NCBI GenBank assembly: GCA_947364395.1
Contig: CANASS010000054.1
Span: 1 to 11,764, forward strand
DNA length: 11,764 nucleotides
Origin: an uncultured bacterium
Lineage (GTDB): Bacteria > Bacillota > Clostridia > Oscillospirales > Oscillospiraceae
Reading direction: 5' to 3'
The stretch's first letter is position 1, and the number at the start of each line of letters is the position of its first letter. A program made the translations under genes and the position numbers. The notes under the pieces are model-generated. The model worked only from the letters and a program-made list of their open reading frames with translations, had not been told where the DNA came from and made no database searches. Positions 1-7,313 of the stretch are shown here, piece by piece.

Positions 1-2
1 CC

Positions 3-821
3 TGCAAACAATATACGCTAAAAATATTTTTTGCTAAAACCGTACCGCTTGCATATCCTTTTTCCTTTACAGAGTTCCAAATGGCTGACCCCACCCTGAC
101 TTTCGATCAATACATCCAATGCGGCGGGATGCCGTTCCTGTCCAGCATCAACTTCGAGCCGGAGATCAGCAAGAACTATCTCCAAGATATCTTCAACTCG
201 GTGGTGTTAAAGGATATTGTCAAGCGTAACAATATCCGGGACGTTGACCTGTTGGAGCGCATCATTGCCTATGCCCTGGCCAACGTGGGCAGGAGCTTTT
301 CAGCCACCAGCATCTCTAGATTCTTCAAGGCAGAGAACCGTACTGTAGCCCCTGAAACGATCCTGAATTACCTGAAAGCCTGTGAGGATGCCTATCTTCT
401 ACACCGCTTCAAGAGCCAAGACATCAACGGCAAGAAGGTGCAGAAGGTCAACGAAAAATACTATGTGGCCGATCACGGGCTGCGGGAAGCTGTCATTGGT
501 TCGAACCTTCAAAATGTGGAGATCGTTCTGGAAAACATCGTGGGCTTAGAGCTGCTTCGCCGGGGATACAAGGTCTGCGTTGGCCGTGTCGGAGCAAAGG
601 AGATCGACTTCGTAGGAGAGAAGCAGGGGGACAAACTGTACGTCCAGGTCTGCTACCTGTTCAGTGATGAAGCCACCATTCAGCGGGAATTTGGTTCACT
701 CCTGGAGGTCAGGGACAACTACCCCAAGATTGTTCTGTATCAGGAAGGCTCCTTCCGGGGGAACTATGAGGGTATCCCGGCGATGAGGATTGAGGACTGG
801 TTGGCAGAGAAAAATGTGTAA
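3..821 (+). CDS. AAA-type ATP-binding protein, DUF4143 / PD-(D/E)XK-like C-terminal part (5' partial)
   Basis: C-terminal two thirds of a DUF4143-type ATPase; the P-loop half lies left of the window. The frame is open to the left edge, and codons before the first ATG (position 81) read a PFSFTEF stretch, which resembles the P-x-SFxEF segment that follows the ATPase core in this family, followed by YIQCGGMPF like the usual YLxxGGxP. I therefore treat ATG 81, which lacks a good Shine-Dalgarno, as internal. A winged-helix-like middle is followed by a C-terminal nuclease-like domain (KEIDFVGEK, then YVQVCY). The acidic residue and lysine of the ExK motif are replaced there, a change that from memory is common in this branch, so it is probably not a nuclease. 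Members usually run about 400 residues; 272 are visible. The cellular role is unknown for most members. The AT-rich codons 20-40 match the family poorly, so disruption near the edge is possible. Confidence 0.85.
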   Translation, partial: CKQYTLKIFFAKTVPLAYPFSFTEFQMADPTLTFDQYIQCGGMPFLSSINFEPEISKNYLQDIFNSVVLKDIVKRNNIRDVDLLERIIAYALANVGRSFSATSISRFFKAENRTVAPETILNYLKACEDAYLLHRFKSQDINGKKVQKVNEKYYVADHGLREAVIGSNLQNVEIVLENIVGLELLRRGYKVCVGRVGAKEIDFVGEKQGDKLYVQVCYLFSDEATIQREFGSLLEVRDNYPKIVLYQEGSFRGNYEGIPAMRIEDWLAEKNV

Positions 822-829
822 AGATTGCG

Positions 830-858
830 TTGTATCTCCTGGAAAAATGTGCTATACT
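830..858 (+). promoter_or_regulatory. Sigma-A-type promoter with extended -10 for the second ATPase gene
   Basis: TTGTAT (830-835), a 17-base spacer, then TATACT (853-858) preceded by TG one base upstream (850-851), an extended -10. Transcription would start near 865, giving a leader of about 30 bases before ATG 894. It lies in the gap after the first ATPase stop (821), so the second gene can be expressed independently. Confidence 0.6.
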
Positions 859-893
859 GTACTTTGCACCCACATAGAAGGGCCGGTGATGTG

Positions 894-2186
894 ATGAAAC
901 GAAACGCCTTAAACGCCTTAATTCAGTGGCAGCACAGTGAAGAACGCAAGCCTATGGTACTCAAAGGCGCACGGCAGGTGGGCAAGACCTGGCTGATGAA
1001 GGAGTTCGGTCAAAGCTGCTATGAACATTTCGTTTACTTCAACTTTGACGAAGAAGATGAATTGAAGTCCATCTTTGAAGCCAATAAGAACCCCCAGCGG
1101 ATCATCGAATTGCTGTCCATGATCGCCGGTGAGAAGATACTCCCCGGCGAGACCCTGGTGATCTTTGACGAGATACAGGAGTGTCCGGCGGCTCTGAACG
1201 CCCTCAAATATTTCAAGGAGAAGGCCAACGAGTACCATGTGATCTCAGCCGGCAGTCTCCTGGGGACGCTGCTGGCCCAGCCAAAGTCCTACCCGGTAGG
1301 CATGGTCAATTTGCTGGAGCTTTCGCCCTTGACCTTCGACGAGTTTCTGGAGGCCACGGAACCCGCTTTATTCGATTACTATTGCAGCATCCAGAAGGAG
1401 CAGCCCATCGAAGAGATCTTCCACAGCCGTCTGACCGAAGCCTATCAGTACTATCTTATAATTGGCGGGATGCCTGAATGTGTTGCCTCGTGGATAAAGT
1501 ACAAAGACCCGTTCAAGGTCTCACAGATCCAGCGGGAACTGATCGAGATTTACGAAAATGACTTCTCCAAACACAACGGCAAGGTCAACAGCGGACGCAT
1601 CCTTATGGTGTTCCGCAGCATCGTTTCCCAACTTGCTAAATCCAACGAAAAGTTCATGTATGGCGCTGTCCGTGAAGGTGGTCGGGCCAGGGATTTTGAA
1701 GAGGCCATTGAGTGGCTCGTTTCTGCCGGAATGCTGAACCGGGTCTACAATGTCTCCAAAATGGAACATCCCCTTGCGGCTTTTGACAAGCTGGATCAGT
1801 TCAAGCTCTTTGTCTTTGATACCGGCCTGCTCAAGCAAATGGCGGGGATCGACAACAGCGCCATTCTCCTGAAAAGTGATTACCAGTTCAAAGGCCCTCT
1901 GACAGAAAACTATGTCTTGCAGCAGCTTCGGGGGCAGTTCGATGTGGAACCCCGCTACTACTCTGACAAAAACGGCGAGATCGACTTTGTACTGCAATAC
2001 GGGACAGAGATCATCCCCATCGAGGCCAAGGGCGGTGAAAACAGATCCGCTCCCTCATTCAAGCGGTATATCGCCGGGCATCGGCCAGAACACGCCCTTC
2101 GATTCTCTAAGCGCGGCTACCGGAAGGACGGGTCTATCACCAATCTCCCGCTGTATCTGGCAAGGAAAGCATGGGAGTTGCTTTGA
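894..2186 (+). CDS. AAA-type ATP-binding protein with DUF4143 and PD-(D/E)XK-like C-terminus
   Basis: Complete 430-residue P-loop ATPase of the AAA_14/DUF4143 kind. Walker A is GARQVGKT (residues 25-32), Walker B is LVIFDEIQ (88-95), and a sensor-like SAGS lies at 118-121. A YYLIIGGMPE segment starts the DUF4143 part. The C-terminus has EIDFVLQYG followed by IEAKGG, giving D364...E377-x-K379, a complete PD-(D/E)XK signature, unlike the neighbouring paralogue. I chose ATG 894 because an AGAAGGG ribosome binding site precedes it and the promoter at 830-858 lies inside the longer TTG-started frame from 825. It follows a distant paralogue by 72 bases. The family is widespread in gut bacteria and archaea, mostly uncharacterised; a role in DNA handling or defence is only a guess. 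Base composition is more balanced than in the operon to the right. Confidence 0.9.
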   Translation: MKRNALNALIQWQHSEERKPMVLKGARQVGKTWLMKEFGQSCYEHFVYFNFDEEDELKSIFEANKNPQRIIELLSMIAGEKILPGETLVIFDEIQECPAALNALKYFKEKANEYHVISAGSLLGTLLAQPKSYPVGMVNLLELSPLTFDEFLEATEPALFDYYCSIQKEQPIEEIFHSRLTEAYQYYLIIGGMPECVASWIKYKDPFKVSQIQRELIEIYENDFSKHNGKVNSGRILMVFRSIVSQLAKSNEKFMYGAVREGGRARDFEEAIEWLVSAGMLNRVYNVSKMEHPLAAFDKLDQFKLFVFDTGLLKQMAGIDNSAILLKSDYQFKGPLTENYVLQQLRGQFDVEPRYYSDKNGEIDFVLQYGTEIIPIEAKGGENRSAPSFKRYIAGHRPEHALRFSKRGYRKDGSITNLPLYLARKAWELL

Positions 2187-2253
2187 GGACACCTCTCCCC
2201 TGTTCAGGGCAAAAAGCTGGACCTGTCCACACATTTTTCAGCCCATTGAAAAA

Positions 2254-2288
2254 GCCCCGGAACCCTTGCAAACACTGGGTTCCGAGGC
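2254..2288. repeat. Imperfect palindrome, 12-base arms, 11-base loop
   Basis: Left arm GCCCCGGAACCC (2254-2265), loop of 11 bases, right arm GGGTTCCGAGGC (2277-2288); 11 of 12 positions pair, the inner eight without a break. It lies 68 bases after the second ATPase stop. No T-run follows on either side, although AAAAA precedes it (2249-2253), so it could weakly terminate transcripts of the opposite strand. It could also be a recombination site or element end; nothing in the window decides this. Confidence 0.6.
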
Positions 2289-2298
2289 CCTTACTTAA

Positions 2299-2388
2299 AT
2301 TGCTAATTTCGGCGAGGCTATCGAACTGGCCAAGCAGAAGATGGACCAGAAAAACGTGTATTTCACCAACCCGGCCTTCGACAAATAG
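2299..2388 (+). pseudogene. 3' remnant of an unknown coding sequence
   Basis: A 29-codon open stretch ending in TAG (2386-2388), preceded directly by an in-frame TAA (2296-2298) and with no plausible start. It reads ANFGEAIELAKQKMDQKNVY and then FTNPAFDK. Codon choice is that of a real gene (GGC, GAG, CTG, GCC, AAG, CAG), and it lies 18 bases before the terminator at 2407, where a 3' gene end belongs. I do not recognise the protein. The likely reading is that insertion or deletion removed the gene body and left its tail and terminator, possibly when the ATPase pair arrived. Confidence 0.5.
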
Positions 2389-2406
2389 CAGTCCCAAACT
2401 CTCGAC

Positions 2407-2440
2407 AAAATGCCCGCCCTGGGTTCAGGGCGGGCATTTT
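2407..2440. terminator. Bidirectional rho-independent terminator
   Basis: A perfect 15-base stem (AAAATGCCCGCCCTG at 2407-2421 with its complement at 2426-2440) around a GGTT loop. The AAAA/TTTT at the stem ends supplies a short T-run in both directions. It would end + strand transcripts from the left, and serves as the first good stop for the - strand operon about 170 bases after the PHP gene. Confidence 0.9.
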
Positions 2441-2610
2441 CTGCATCCAACTAATTCTATAATTGTACCATGCCATCTCCTCCGCCTATTGCGGGAACCA
2501 TAGTCGTCTATTTTGAGCCGCTGCTGAGGAAACCTGTGCCCCTTCTCGCAGCATCCAAATCAACAATCCCATCCCGCTGCCAACCTCAAGACAGCATGTC
2601 TGGTATTCCC

Positions 2611-3438
2611 TCAGGCAAGGTGCGACAGGAGCCAATCCAGCTTCAATTCCAGCGCCGCCAGCTCCACGTCCGGTTTCACCTTCTCGCCGTGGAAGTCGCT
2701 GCCCCCAGTGCGGTGGAGCTGGTATTTCTCTGTCAAGCGGAGATAGAATTCCTGCTGGGCCCGGCTGTACTTCGGATAGTAACACTCGATGGCGTCCAGC
2801 CCCCAACCCTTGAGCCGCGCTAAAAGCTCCTCCAGCTCTCCGTCCGGCAGTCCCATCTGATAGGGATGGGCCAGCGACACCTTTCCGCCCGCCGCTTTGA
2901 TGGCCTCCACGCAGGTCCGGGCGTCCGCCTTGAACCGCTTCACCTTTTGCCGGAACTCTTCCGTGTCCAAATAGCGGTCAAATGCCTCACGGTTCGTGGA
3001 CACATACCCCCGCCGGACCAGCACCTGAGCAAAGTGGGGCCGGGCGATGACCTCGCCTCCGGCCAGCTCCTCCACCTCATCAAGGTCTATCTCCACGCCC
3101 TTTCCCCGCAGAAAGTCCACGATCCTGTACTTGCGGTCATCCCGTCCGGCCCGCAGCTTTTCGCACAGCCGGGCCAGCTCAGTGTCGCCCGCTTGAAAAC
3201 CATAGCCCAAAATATGAAAATTGGGGTACTCTTTGGCGCTCAGCTCCACACCCCGGATCACCTTCAGATCCAACGCCTCTCCGGCTTCCGCAGCTTCGTC
3301 CACCCCCGCGATGGTGTCGTGGTCTGTGACAGCCAGAAGGGCCAACCCCCTCCGCTTGGCCAGCCCCACCAGCTCCGCCGGGGTATACTGGCCATCTGAG
3401 GCAGTGGTGTGGGTGTGCAGGTCACACAGAGCGCTCAT
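2611..3438 (-). CDS. PHP-domain phosphoesterase (candidate 3',5'-nucleotide bisphosphate phosphatase)
   Basis: Complete 275-residue cytoplasmic metal-dependent phosphoesterase of the PHP family (YciV/RNase AM/Cv1693 type). All metal-site motifs are present: DLHTH (H8, H10), SDG (D15), TDHDT (D39-H40), GVELS (E65), HILGY (H75), ARPHF (H135), SLAHP (H191) and GGSDFHG (D248, H250). A family member from Chromobacterium violaceum removes the 3'-phosphate from pAp-like nucleotides; other relatives are 5'-3' exoribonucleases or pyrophosphatase-like enzymes. Start ATG 3438 has GGAGGG seven bases upstream, lying in the end of the preceding gene, whose stop is only two bases away. As last gene of the operon it could recycle 3'-phospho-CMP left after group transfer, as CysQ does for PAP in sulfation; that role is inferred from context. 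Confidence 0.9.
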   Translation of the reverse strand: MSALCDLHTHTTASDGQYTPAELVGLAKRRGLALLAVTDHDTIAGVDEAAEAGEALDLKVIRGVELSAKEYPNFHILGYGFQAGDTELARLCEKLRAGRDDRKYRIVDFLRGKGVEIDLDEVEELAGGEVIARPHFAQVLVRRGYVSTNREAFDRYLDTEEFRQKVKRFKADARTCVEAIKAAGGKVSLAHPYQMGLPDGELEELLARLKGWGLDAIECYYPKYSRAQQEFYLRLTEKYQLHRTGGSDFHGEKVKPDVELAALELKLDWLLSHLA

Positions 3439-3440
3439 AT

Positions 3441-4550
3441 TTATCCCTCCAAATTTTCCATAAACGCGGCCTTATTCTCCTGGGGCGTAGTGGTAGGCCG
3501 TCCCAGGTCCGCCCGGGCGCCCAGAGCGCACTTCACCTCAATAAAAGCAAGCTGACCGCCCGCCTTTGCCGCCTCCAGCACGTTTGCCAGCTCCTCCAGG
3601 CTGTCCACCGACGCCGCGCTGCAATAGCCGCAGGCCCGGGCAATAGCACACAGGTCCACCTTGCCCGCCACTGTGGGCATGCCTCCCACGGACTCATGGG
3701 CCTGATTGTTCAGCACCACGTGCACCAGGTTAGCGGGCCGGCTGGCTCCTATGACCGCCATGGCCCCCAGGTGCATGATGGCCGCCCCGTCCCCGTCCAG
3801 GCACCACACCCGCCGGTTTGGCTTTTGCAGCGCGATCCCCAGGGCGATGGACGAGCTGTGCCCCATGGACCCCACTGTCAGGAAGTCGCGGCTGTGGCCC
3901 TGCTTCCGGGCCTCCCGCAGCTCGTATACCTCCCGGCTGGCTTTGCCGGTGGTGGACACCAGCGGATCGTCTCCGGAGGCGCTGAGGATACAGCCGATGG
4001 CCTCCTCCCGGGACATGGAGTAGGGGTTGGTGTAAATGGTTTTCCCGCTGTATTCCAGCGCCCCTTTGCGCACCACAAAGGCCGCCTGTTTTCCCTGGGC
4101 AAACAAGGCGCCGTATTCCTCCAGCTTTGCCCGGATCTGCTCCTCTGTGACAGCCTTGTCTATCACAAAGTACGGGATATCCAGGTCTTCCAGCAGGCTC
4201 AGGGTAATCTCCCCCTGGAAGATATGCTGAGGCTCGTCGTGGACCCCCGGTTCTCCCCGCCAGCCCACAATGAACAGGCATGGGATGCCGTACACCTTCC
4301 CATTCAGCAGGGACGCCGCCGGATTCACGATGTTGCCCAGCCCGCTGTTTTGCAGGTACACCACCGGCGTTTTCACCGTGGCCAAGTGGTATCCCGCCGC
4401 CAGCGCCGCCGCGTTGCCCTCGTTGGCCGCGATGACGTGGTGGGCCGGGTCCAGGCCGTACTTGTCCATCAGAAAGCTGCACAGCGCCTTCAGCTGGCTG
4501 TCAGGCACCCCTGCGAAAAACTCAAACCGATCTAAAAAGTCCGGGGTCAT
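3441..4550 (-). CDS. aepY: Phosphonopyruvate decarboxylase
   Basis: Converts phosphonopyruvate to phosphonoacetaldehyde and CO2, the irreversible step that pulls the unfavourable PEP mutase reaction forward; needs thiamine diphosphate and Mg2+. The 369 residues match the usual length. The N-terminal half has FFAGVPDSQ (11-19), the cofactor-activating glutamate in ANEGNA (E44) and QNSGLGN (67-73). The C-terminal half has the diphosphate motif GDG (253-255) ending 27 residues later in NN (281-282). A PTTTPQENKAAFM tail is typical of the family. ATG 4550 overlaps the stop of the radical SAM gene in an ATGA arrangement, implying translational coupling; the longer frame starting at 4757 lies inside that gene and is not used. 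An AAGGAG sits very close to the start. No partner aminotransferase (AepZ/PhnW) or phosphonoacetaldehyde dehydrogenase is in the window. Confidence 0.95.
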   Translation of the reverse strand: MTPDFLDRFEFFAGVPDSQLKALCSFLMDKYGLDPAHHVIAANEGNAAALAAGYHLATVKTPVVYLQNSGLGNIVNPAASLLNGKVYGIPCLFIVGWRGEPGVHDEPQHIFQGEITLSLLEDLDIPYFVIDKAVTEEQIRAKLEEYGALFAQGKQAAFVVRKGALEYSGKTIYTNPYSMSREEAIGCILSASGDDPLVSTTGKASREVYELREARKQGHSRDFLTVGSMGHSSSIALGIALQKPNRRVWCLDGDGAAIMHLGAMAVIGASRPANLVHVVLNNQAHESVGGMPTVAGKVDLCAIARACGYCSAASVDSLEELANVLEAAKAGGQLAFIEVKCALGARADLGRPTTTPQENKAAFMENLEG

Positions 4551-5971
4551 TGCTCCTTCACCTTCCGTTTGAATTCCGTGGACGACACTCCCTGGGTGTA
4601 CTCCGGCTCGATCACCTCGCCGCCCCATTCCGCCATCAGGTCGATGGCCTTCTGCCGCACCTGGGCCAGGGGGCCGGTGCGCCAGTCCGTACCGTGGACC
4701 ATGCAGTCCGGCCGGTATCGCCGCAGGTTGTCCGAGTAGTCCTTGGTCTCCTGGCACACCACTTCATCCACATATTTCAGGCTCTCCAGCACAGTCTTCC
4801 GCTGCTCATAGTCCATGTAGGGCTCCGGCTTGTAGCTGCGGATGGCCTCGTCGCTGAACAGCCCCACCACCACTCTGCCCAGAGAGGCGGCGGTCTTCAA
4901 AATGTTGATGTGCCCCGGGTGGAGGATGTCCGCCGCCATGGGCACGTACACCAGCTTGGTGTAGGGGAAGCCCGCCGCCTTGATCCGCTCCCGCACCTGC
5001 CGGTCCAGGAATATGTCCGGGTTGTCCGTGGCGTACTCCGGCATCAGGGGCTCGGCGGGGGACTGACAGTGGTGGACACACCCGTGGCACAGGGTGCCCT
5101 CCAGGCAGTTGTCCAGGAACATCCGCCGGACCTCCTTCATCTTTTCCCCGTACCAGCCCTCCTTCAGCGACACCTTGTTCAGGTCCGCCACAATGAGCAT
5201 GTTCTCAAAGTCTGCGTTCTCCACGGACAGATACCCCTCCCAGGTGACGCACAGCGCGTCAAAGGGCAGATTGCACCGCCGGGTCTGCTCCTTGTCGTGG
5301 GTGCACTTCAGCTGCCAGTCGATCTCCGGCATGTAGCCCCCCTGGTTGTATACATCCTTGAACACAATCTGGTCCGCCAGACCGTCGAACACCTTGAAAT
5401 AGTCGTCCCTTGTGTGCTCCGTGTACCGGGTGAGGATGCCGGTGATGTAGATTTTGAAATCCCGGCCGCTCTCCTTTCGGTATTGGTTCAAGTATACCAG
5501 ATGTTCATACACTTTGTCAAAATCGTCGCGGCCGTGAATGAACTCGTAAAGCTTCCGCTCCGGCGCGTTGATGGAGAATTTCACGCTGTCCACCCCGGCG
5601 TCCACCACCGCCCGGATGCGCTCCGGCGTGGCCAGCGAGCCGTTGGAGGTGAGGTAGACGTAGGTGTAGCCGATGTCCTTGGCCAGCTTCACATATTCCG
5701 CCAGCTCCGGCACGATGAAGGGTTCCCCGGTGGCGTACATGCCCACCTCCCGGGCGCCCAGCTCATAGGCCTGCCGCAGGACGCTCTCCACCATCTCCGG
5801 GGCCATTTTGCCCACCTTGCGCCTCATCTTCTGGTGGGCGCAGAACAGACAGGCGTGGTTGCAGGCGTTGGACAGCTCCAGCAGGAAATTGGTGGTGGGA
5901 AAGGGCGGCTCCAGGGTGTACAGCTCGTTCCGATCCGCCTTTTTCAGCCGGACGCGCTCTTGTAAATCCAT
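4547..5971 (-). CDS. Radical SAM/SPASM-like enzyme fused to a cytidylyltransferase domain
   Basis: A 474-residue two-domain protein. Residues about 25-230 are a radical SAM barrel: CNHACLFC (C37, C41, C44) binds the 4Fe-4S cluster and GEP (82-84) is the SAM-site motif. Residues about 223-302 form a SPASM-like auxiliary cluster region with C223, C233, C241, C289, C295, C298 and C302; the usual CC pair after the V-x-x-x-G turn is absent (VENADF there). Residues about 338-474 are a nucleotidyltransferase of the glycerol-3-phosphate cytidylyltransferase type: HPGH (351-354), VHGTDW, and GVSSTEFKRK as the GISTT-like C-terminal signature. It probably activates a phosphonate or phospho group with CTP after, or linked to, a radical modification; the substrate cannot be read from sequence. 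No B12-binding domain is seen, so it is unlike Fom3-type methyltransferases. Start 5971 has AAAAGGAG eight bases upstream. Confidence 0.9.
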   Translation of the reverse strand: MDLQERVRLKKADRNELYTLEPPFPTTNFLLELSNACNHACLFCAHQKMRRKVGKMAPEMVESVLRQAYELGAREVGMYATGEPFIVPELAEYVKLAKDIGYTYVYLTSNGSLATPERIRAVVDAGVDSVKFSINAPERKLYEFIHGRDDFDKVYEHLVYLNQYRKESGRDFKIYITGILTRYTEHTRDDYFKVFDGLADQIVFKDVYNQGGYMPEIDWQLKCTHDKEQTRRCNLPFDALCVTWEGYLSVENADFENMLIVADLNKVSLKEGWYGEKMKEVRRMFLDNCLEGTLCHGCVHHCQSPAEPLMPEYATDNPDIFLDRQVRERIKAAGFPYTKLVYVPMAADILHPGHINILKTAASLGRVVVGLFSDEAIRSYKPEPYMDYEQRKTVLESLKYVDEVVCQETKDYSDNLRRYRPDCMVHGTDWRTGPLAQVRQKAIDLMAEWGGEVIEPEYTQGVSSTEFKRKVKEQ

Positions 5972-6001
5972 AATTTGTTCTCCTTTTGGGCCATATACCC
6001 G

Positions 6002-7309
6002 TTATTCTTCCGGAATGAGAGTCAGTATCTCCTTGATGGGCATGCAGTAGGCCTCGTCCGCCTCCTTGGCCCGGCGGCAGCGAAGAATGGTCTCCGCCGT
6101 TTTCTGCATGGCCGGGTAGCCGCTGCGGATCAGGTGGTTGGCATAGATCACCACATTGACCCCCCGCTCCTTCCATTCCTCCTCCGTCACCGAGTTGAAG
6201 GAGGTGGGCACGATCACCAGCACCGTGTCCCTGTCCCGCTCCCGGAAGCGGCGGCAGAACTCAAAAATCTCATCCGGCTCCTTCCGTCGGGAGTGGATCA
6301 TGATCCCACCGGCCCCGGCTTCCACGTAGGCGAAGGCCCGGGTCAGGGCGTCCTCCATCCCCTGCTCCAGGATCAGGCTTTCGATCCGGGCCACGATCAT
6401 GAACTCGCTGGTTTTCAGCGCCCGTTTCCCCGCTGAAATCTTATGGCAGAAGTTCTCGACGCTGTCCTGCTGCTGGTTGGCCTCCGTCCCGAACAGGGAA
6501 TTGCGTTTCAGGCCAATCTTGTCCTCAATGATGACGGCGGACACTCCAATCCGCTCCAGGGTGCGCACGGTGTAGACAAAATGCTCTGTCAGTCCCCCGG
6601 TGTCCCCGTCCAGGATCATGGGCTTGGTGGTCACCTCCATGATCTCGTTGATGGTGTTCATCCGGGAAGAAAAGTCCACCAGCTCAATGTCCGGCTTACC
6701 CTTGGTGGTGGAGTCGCACAGGGAGGACACCCACATGCCGTCGAACTGCCGGACCTCCCCCTTCTCCATCACCGCCGTCTTTTCCGCGATGAGCCCCGTC
6801 AGCCCGTTGTGGGCCTCCATGCAGGTGATGAGCCCCTTGCGGTCAATGAGCCACTTCAAACGTCCCCGCCGCAGATCCGGGATGGACGCCTGGGCCCGGG
6901 CCGCCGCCTCCAGCCGGTCGTACTCGTCGTTGTGGGAATAGGGAAACTCCACCAGCTGCCCGCCGTACTCCGCCAGCAGGGCCAGGCACTCCTCCCGCAC
7001 CGGCTTTTGGAAGCCCTCCCGCCAGTCGTCCCCGTGGACCACGTAATCCGGCCGCAGCGCCCGCAGCGGCGCGGCGTAGCCGATCTCATCCTGCTGGACG
7101 ACCTGGGCCACCCCTTTCAGGCCGGACACGATCTTCATCCGCTCCTCGCAGGTCAGCAGCGGGCGCCGCTTGTAGGACGCCACCACCTCGTCCGTCAGCA
7201 CCCCCACCGTCAGCTCTCCCAGCCCTGCCGCCTGGTGGATGATCTCCATATGACCGCCGTGGATCACGTCGGCTCCGATGGACATGAATACCGTCTTTTT
7301 CTCGCTCAT
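6002..7309 (-). CDS. pepM: Cytidylyltransferase-phosphoenolpyruvate mutase fusion
   Basis: A 435-residue fusion. Residues about 5-130 are a cytidylyltransferase-like Rossmann domain: HGGH (17-20) and VHGDDW (91-96). The expected GISTT-like signature is not evident; a weak SIPDLRR (142-148) stands near its place. Residues about 150-435 are PEP mutase, which isomerises PEP to phosphonopyruvate and forms the C-P bond. Its catalytic set is complete by comparison with the mussel enzyme: AHNG (166-169), D207 in GKPD, D234/D236 in LDGDTG, the diagnostic EDK (262-264) with K268 and NS (270-271), R308 in VARIE and H339 in MIHS. This separates it from the related isocitrate lyase and carboxyphosphonoenolpyruvate mutase families. 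ATG 7309 is chosen over 7351 because AGAGGTG precedes it by seven bases, and it lies four bases after the kinase gene. Confidence 0.94.
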   Translation of the reverse strand: MSEKKTVFMSIGADVIHGGHMEIIHQAAGLGELTVGVLTDEVVASYKRRPLLTCEERMKIVSGLKGVAQVVQQDEIGYAAPLRALRPDYVVHGDDWREGFQKPVREECLALLAEYGGQLVEFPYSHNDEYDRLEAAARAQASIPDLRRGRLKWLIDRKGLITCMEAHNGLTGLIAEKTAVMEKGEVRQFDGMWVSSLCDSTTKGKPDIELVDFSSRMNTINEIMEVTTKPMILDGDTGGLTEHFVYTVRTLERIGVSAVIIEDKIGLKRNSLFGTEANQQQDSVENFCHKISAGKRALKTSEFMIVARIESLILEQGMEDALTRAFAYVEAGAGGIMIHSRRKEPDEIFEFCRRFRERDRDTVLVIVPTSFNSVTEEEWKERGVNVVIYANHLIRSGYPAMQKTAETILRCRRAKEADEAYCMPIKEILTLIPEE

Positions 7310-7313
7310 GTCA

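Larger units (their letters stand above)
2187..2610. other. Intergenic stretch between convergent units
   Basis: No complete gene is visible. From left to right it holds about 67 bases of unassigned sequence, a 12-bp-arm palindrome (2254-2288), the 3' end of a broken coding sequence (2299-2388), the bidirectional terminator (2407-2440), and about 170 bases in which I see no supported gene or site. Listed separately below. Confidence 0.7.

Noticed and set aside
825..893. Upstream TTG start for the second ATPase
   Set aside because: The added 23 residues overlap a good promoter and lack a ribosome binding site; family members begin near MKRNAL.
2458..2463. TATAAT as a promoter in the convergent gap
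   Set aside because: No -35 element at a suitable distance (CATTTT there) and no gene downstream on that strand.
4551..4757. N-terminal extension of phosphonopyruvate decarboxylase
   Set aside because: It lies wholly inside the radical SAM fusion gene and reads as low-complexity Gly/Pro sequence; ATG 4550 gives the normal family start and an ATGA overlap.
4550..5965. Long + strand open frame (471 residues) opposite the radical SAM gene
   Set aside because: It is antisense to a gene with clear motifs, is rich in His, Val, Leu and Pro without domains, and arises because stop codons are rare opposite GC-rich genes.
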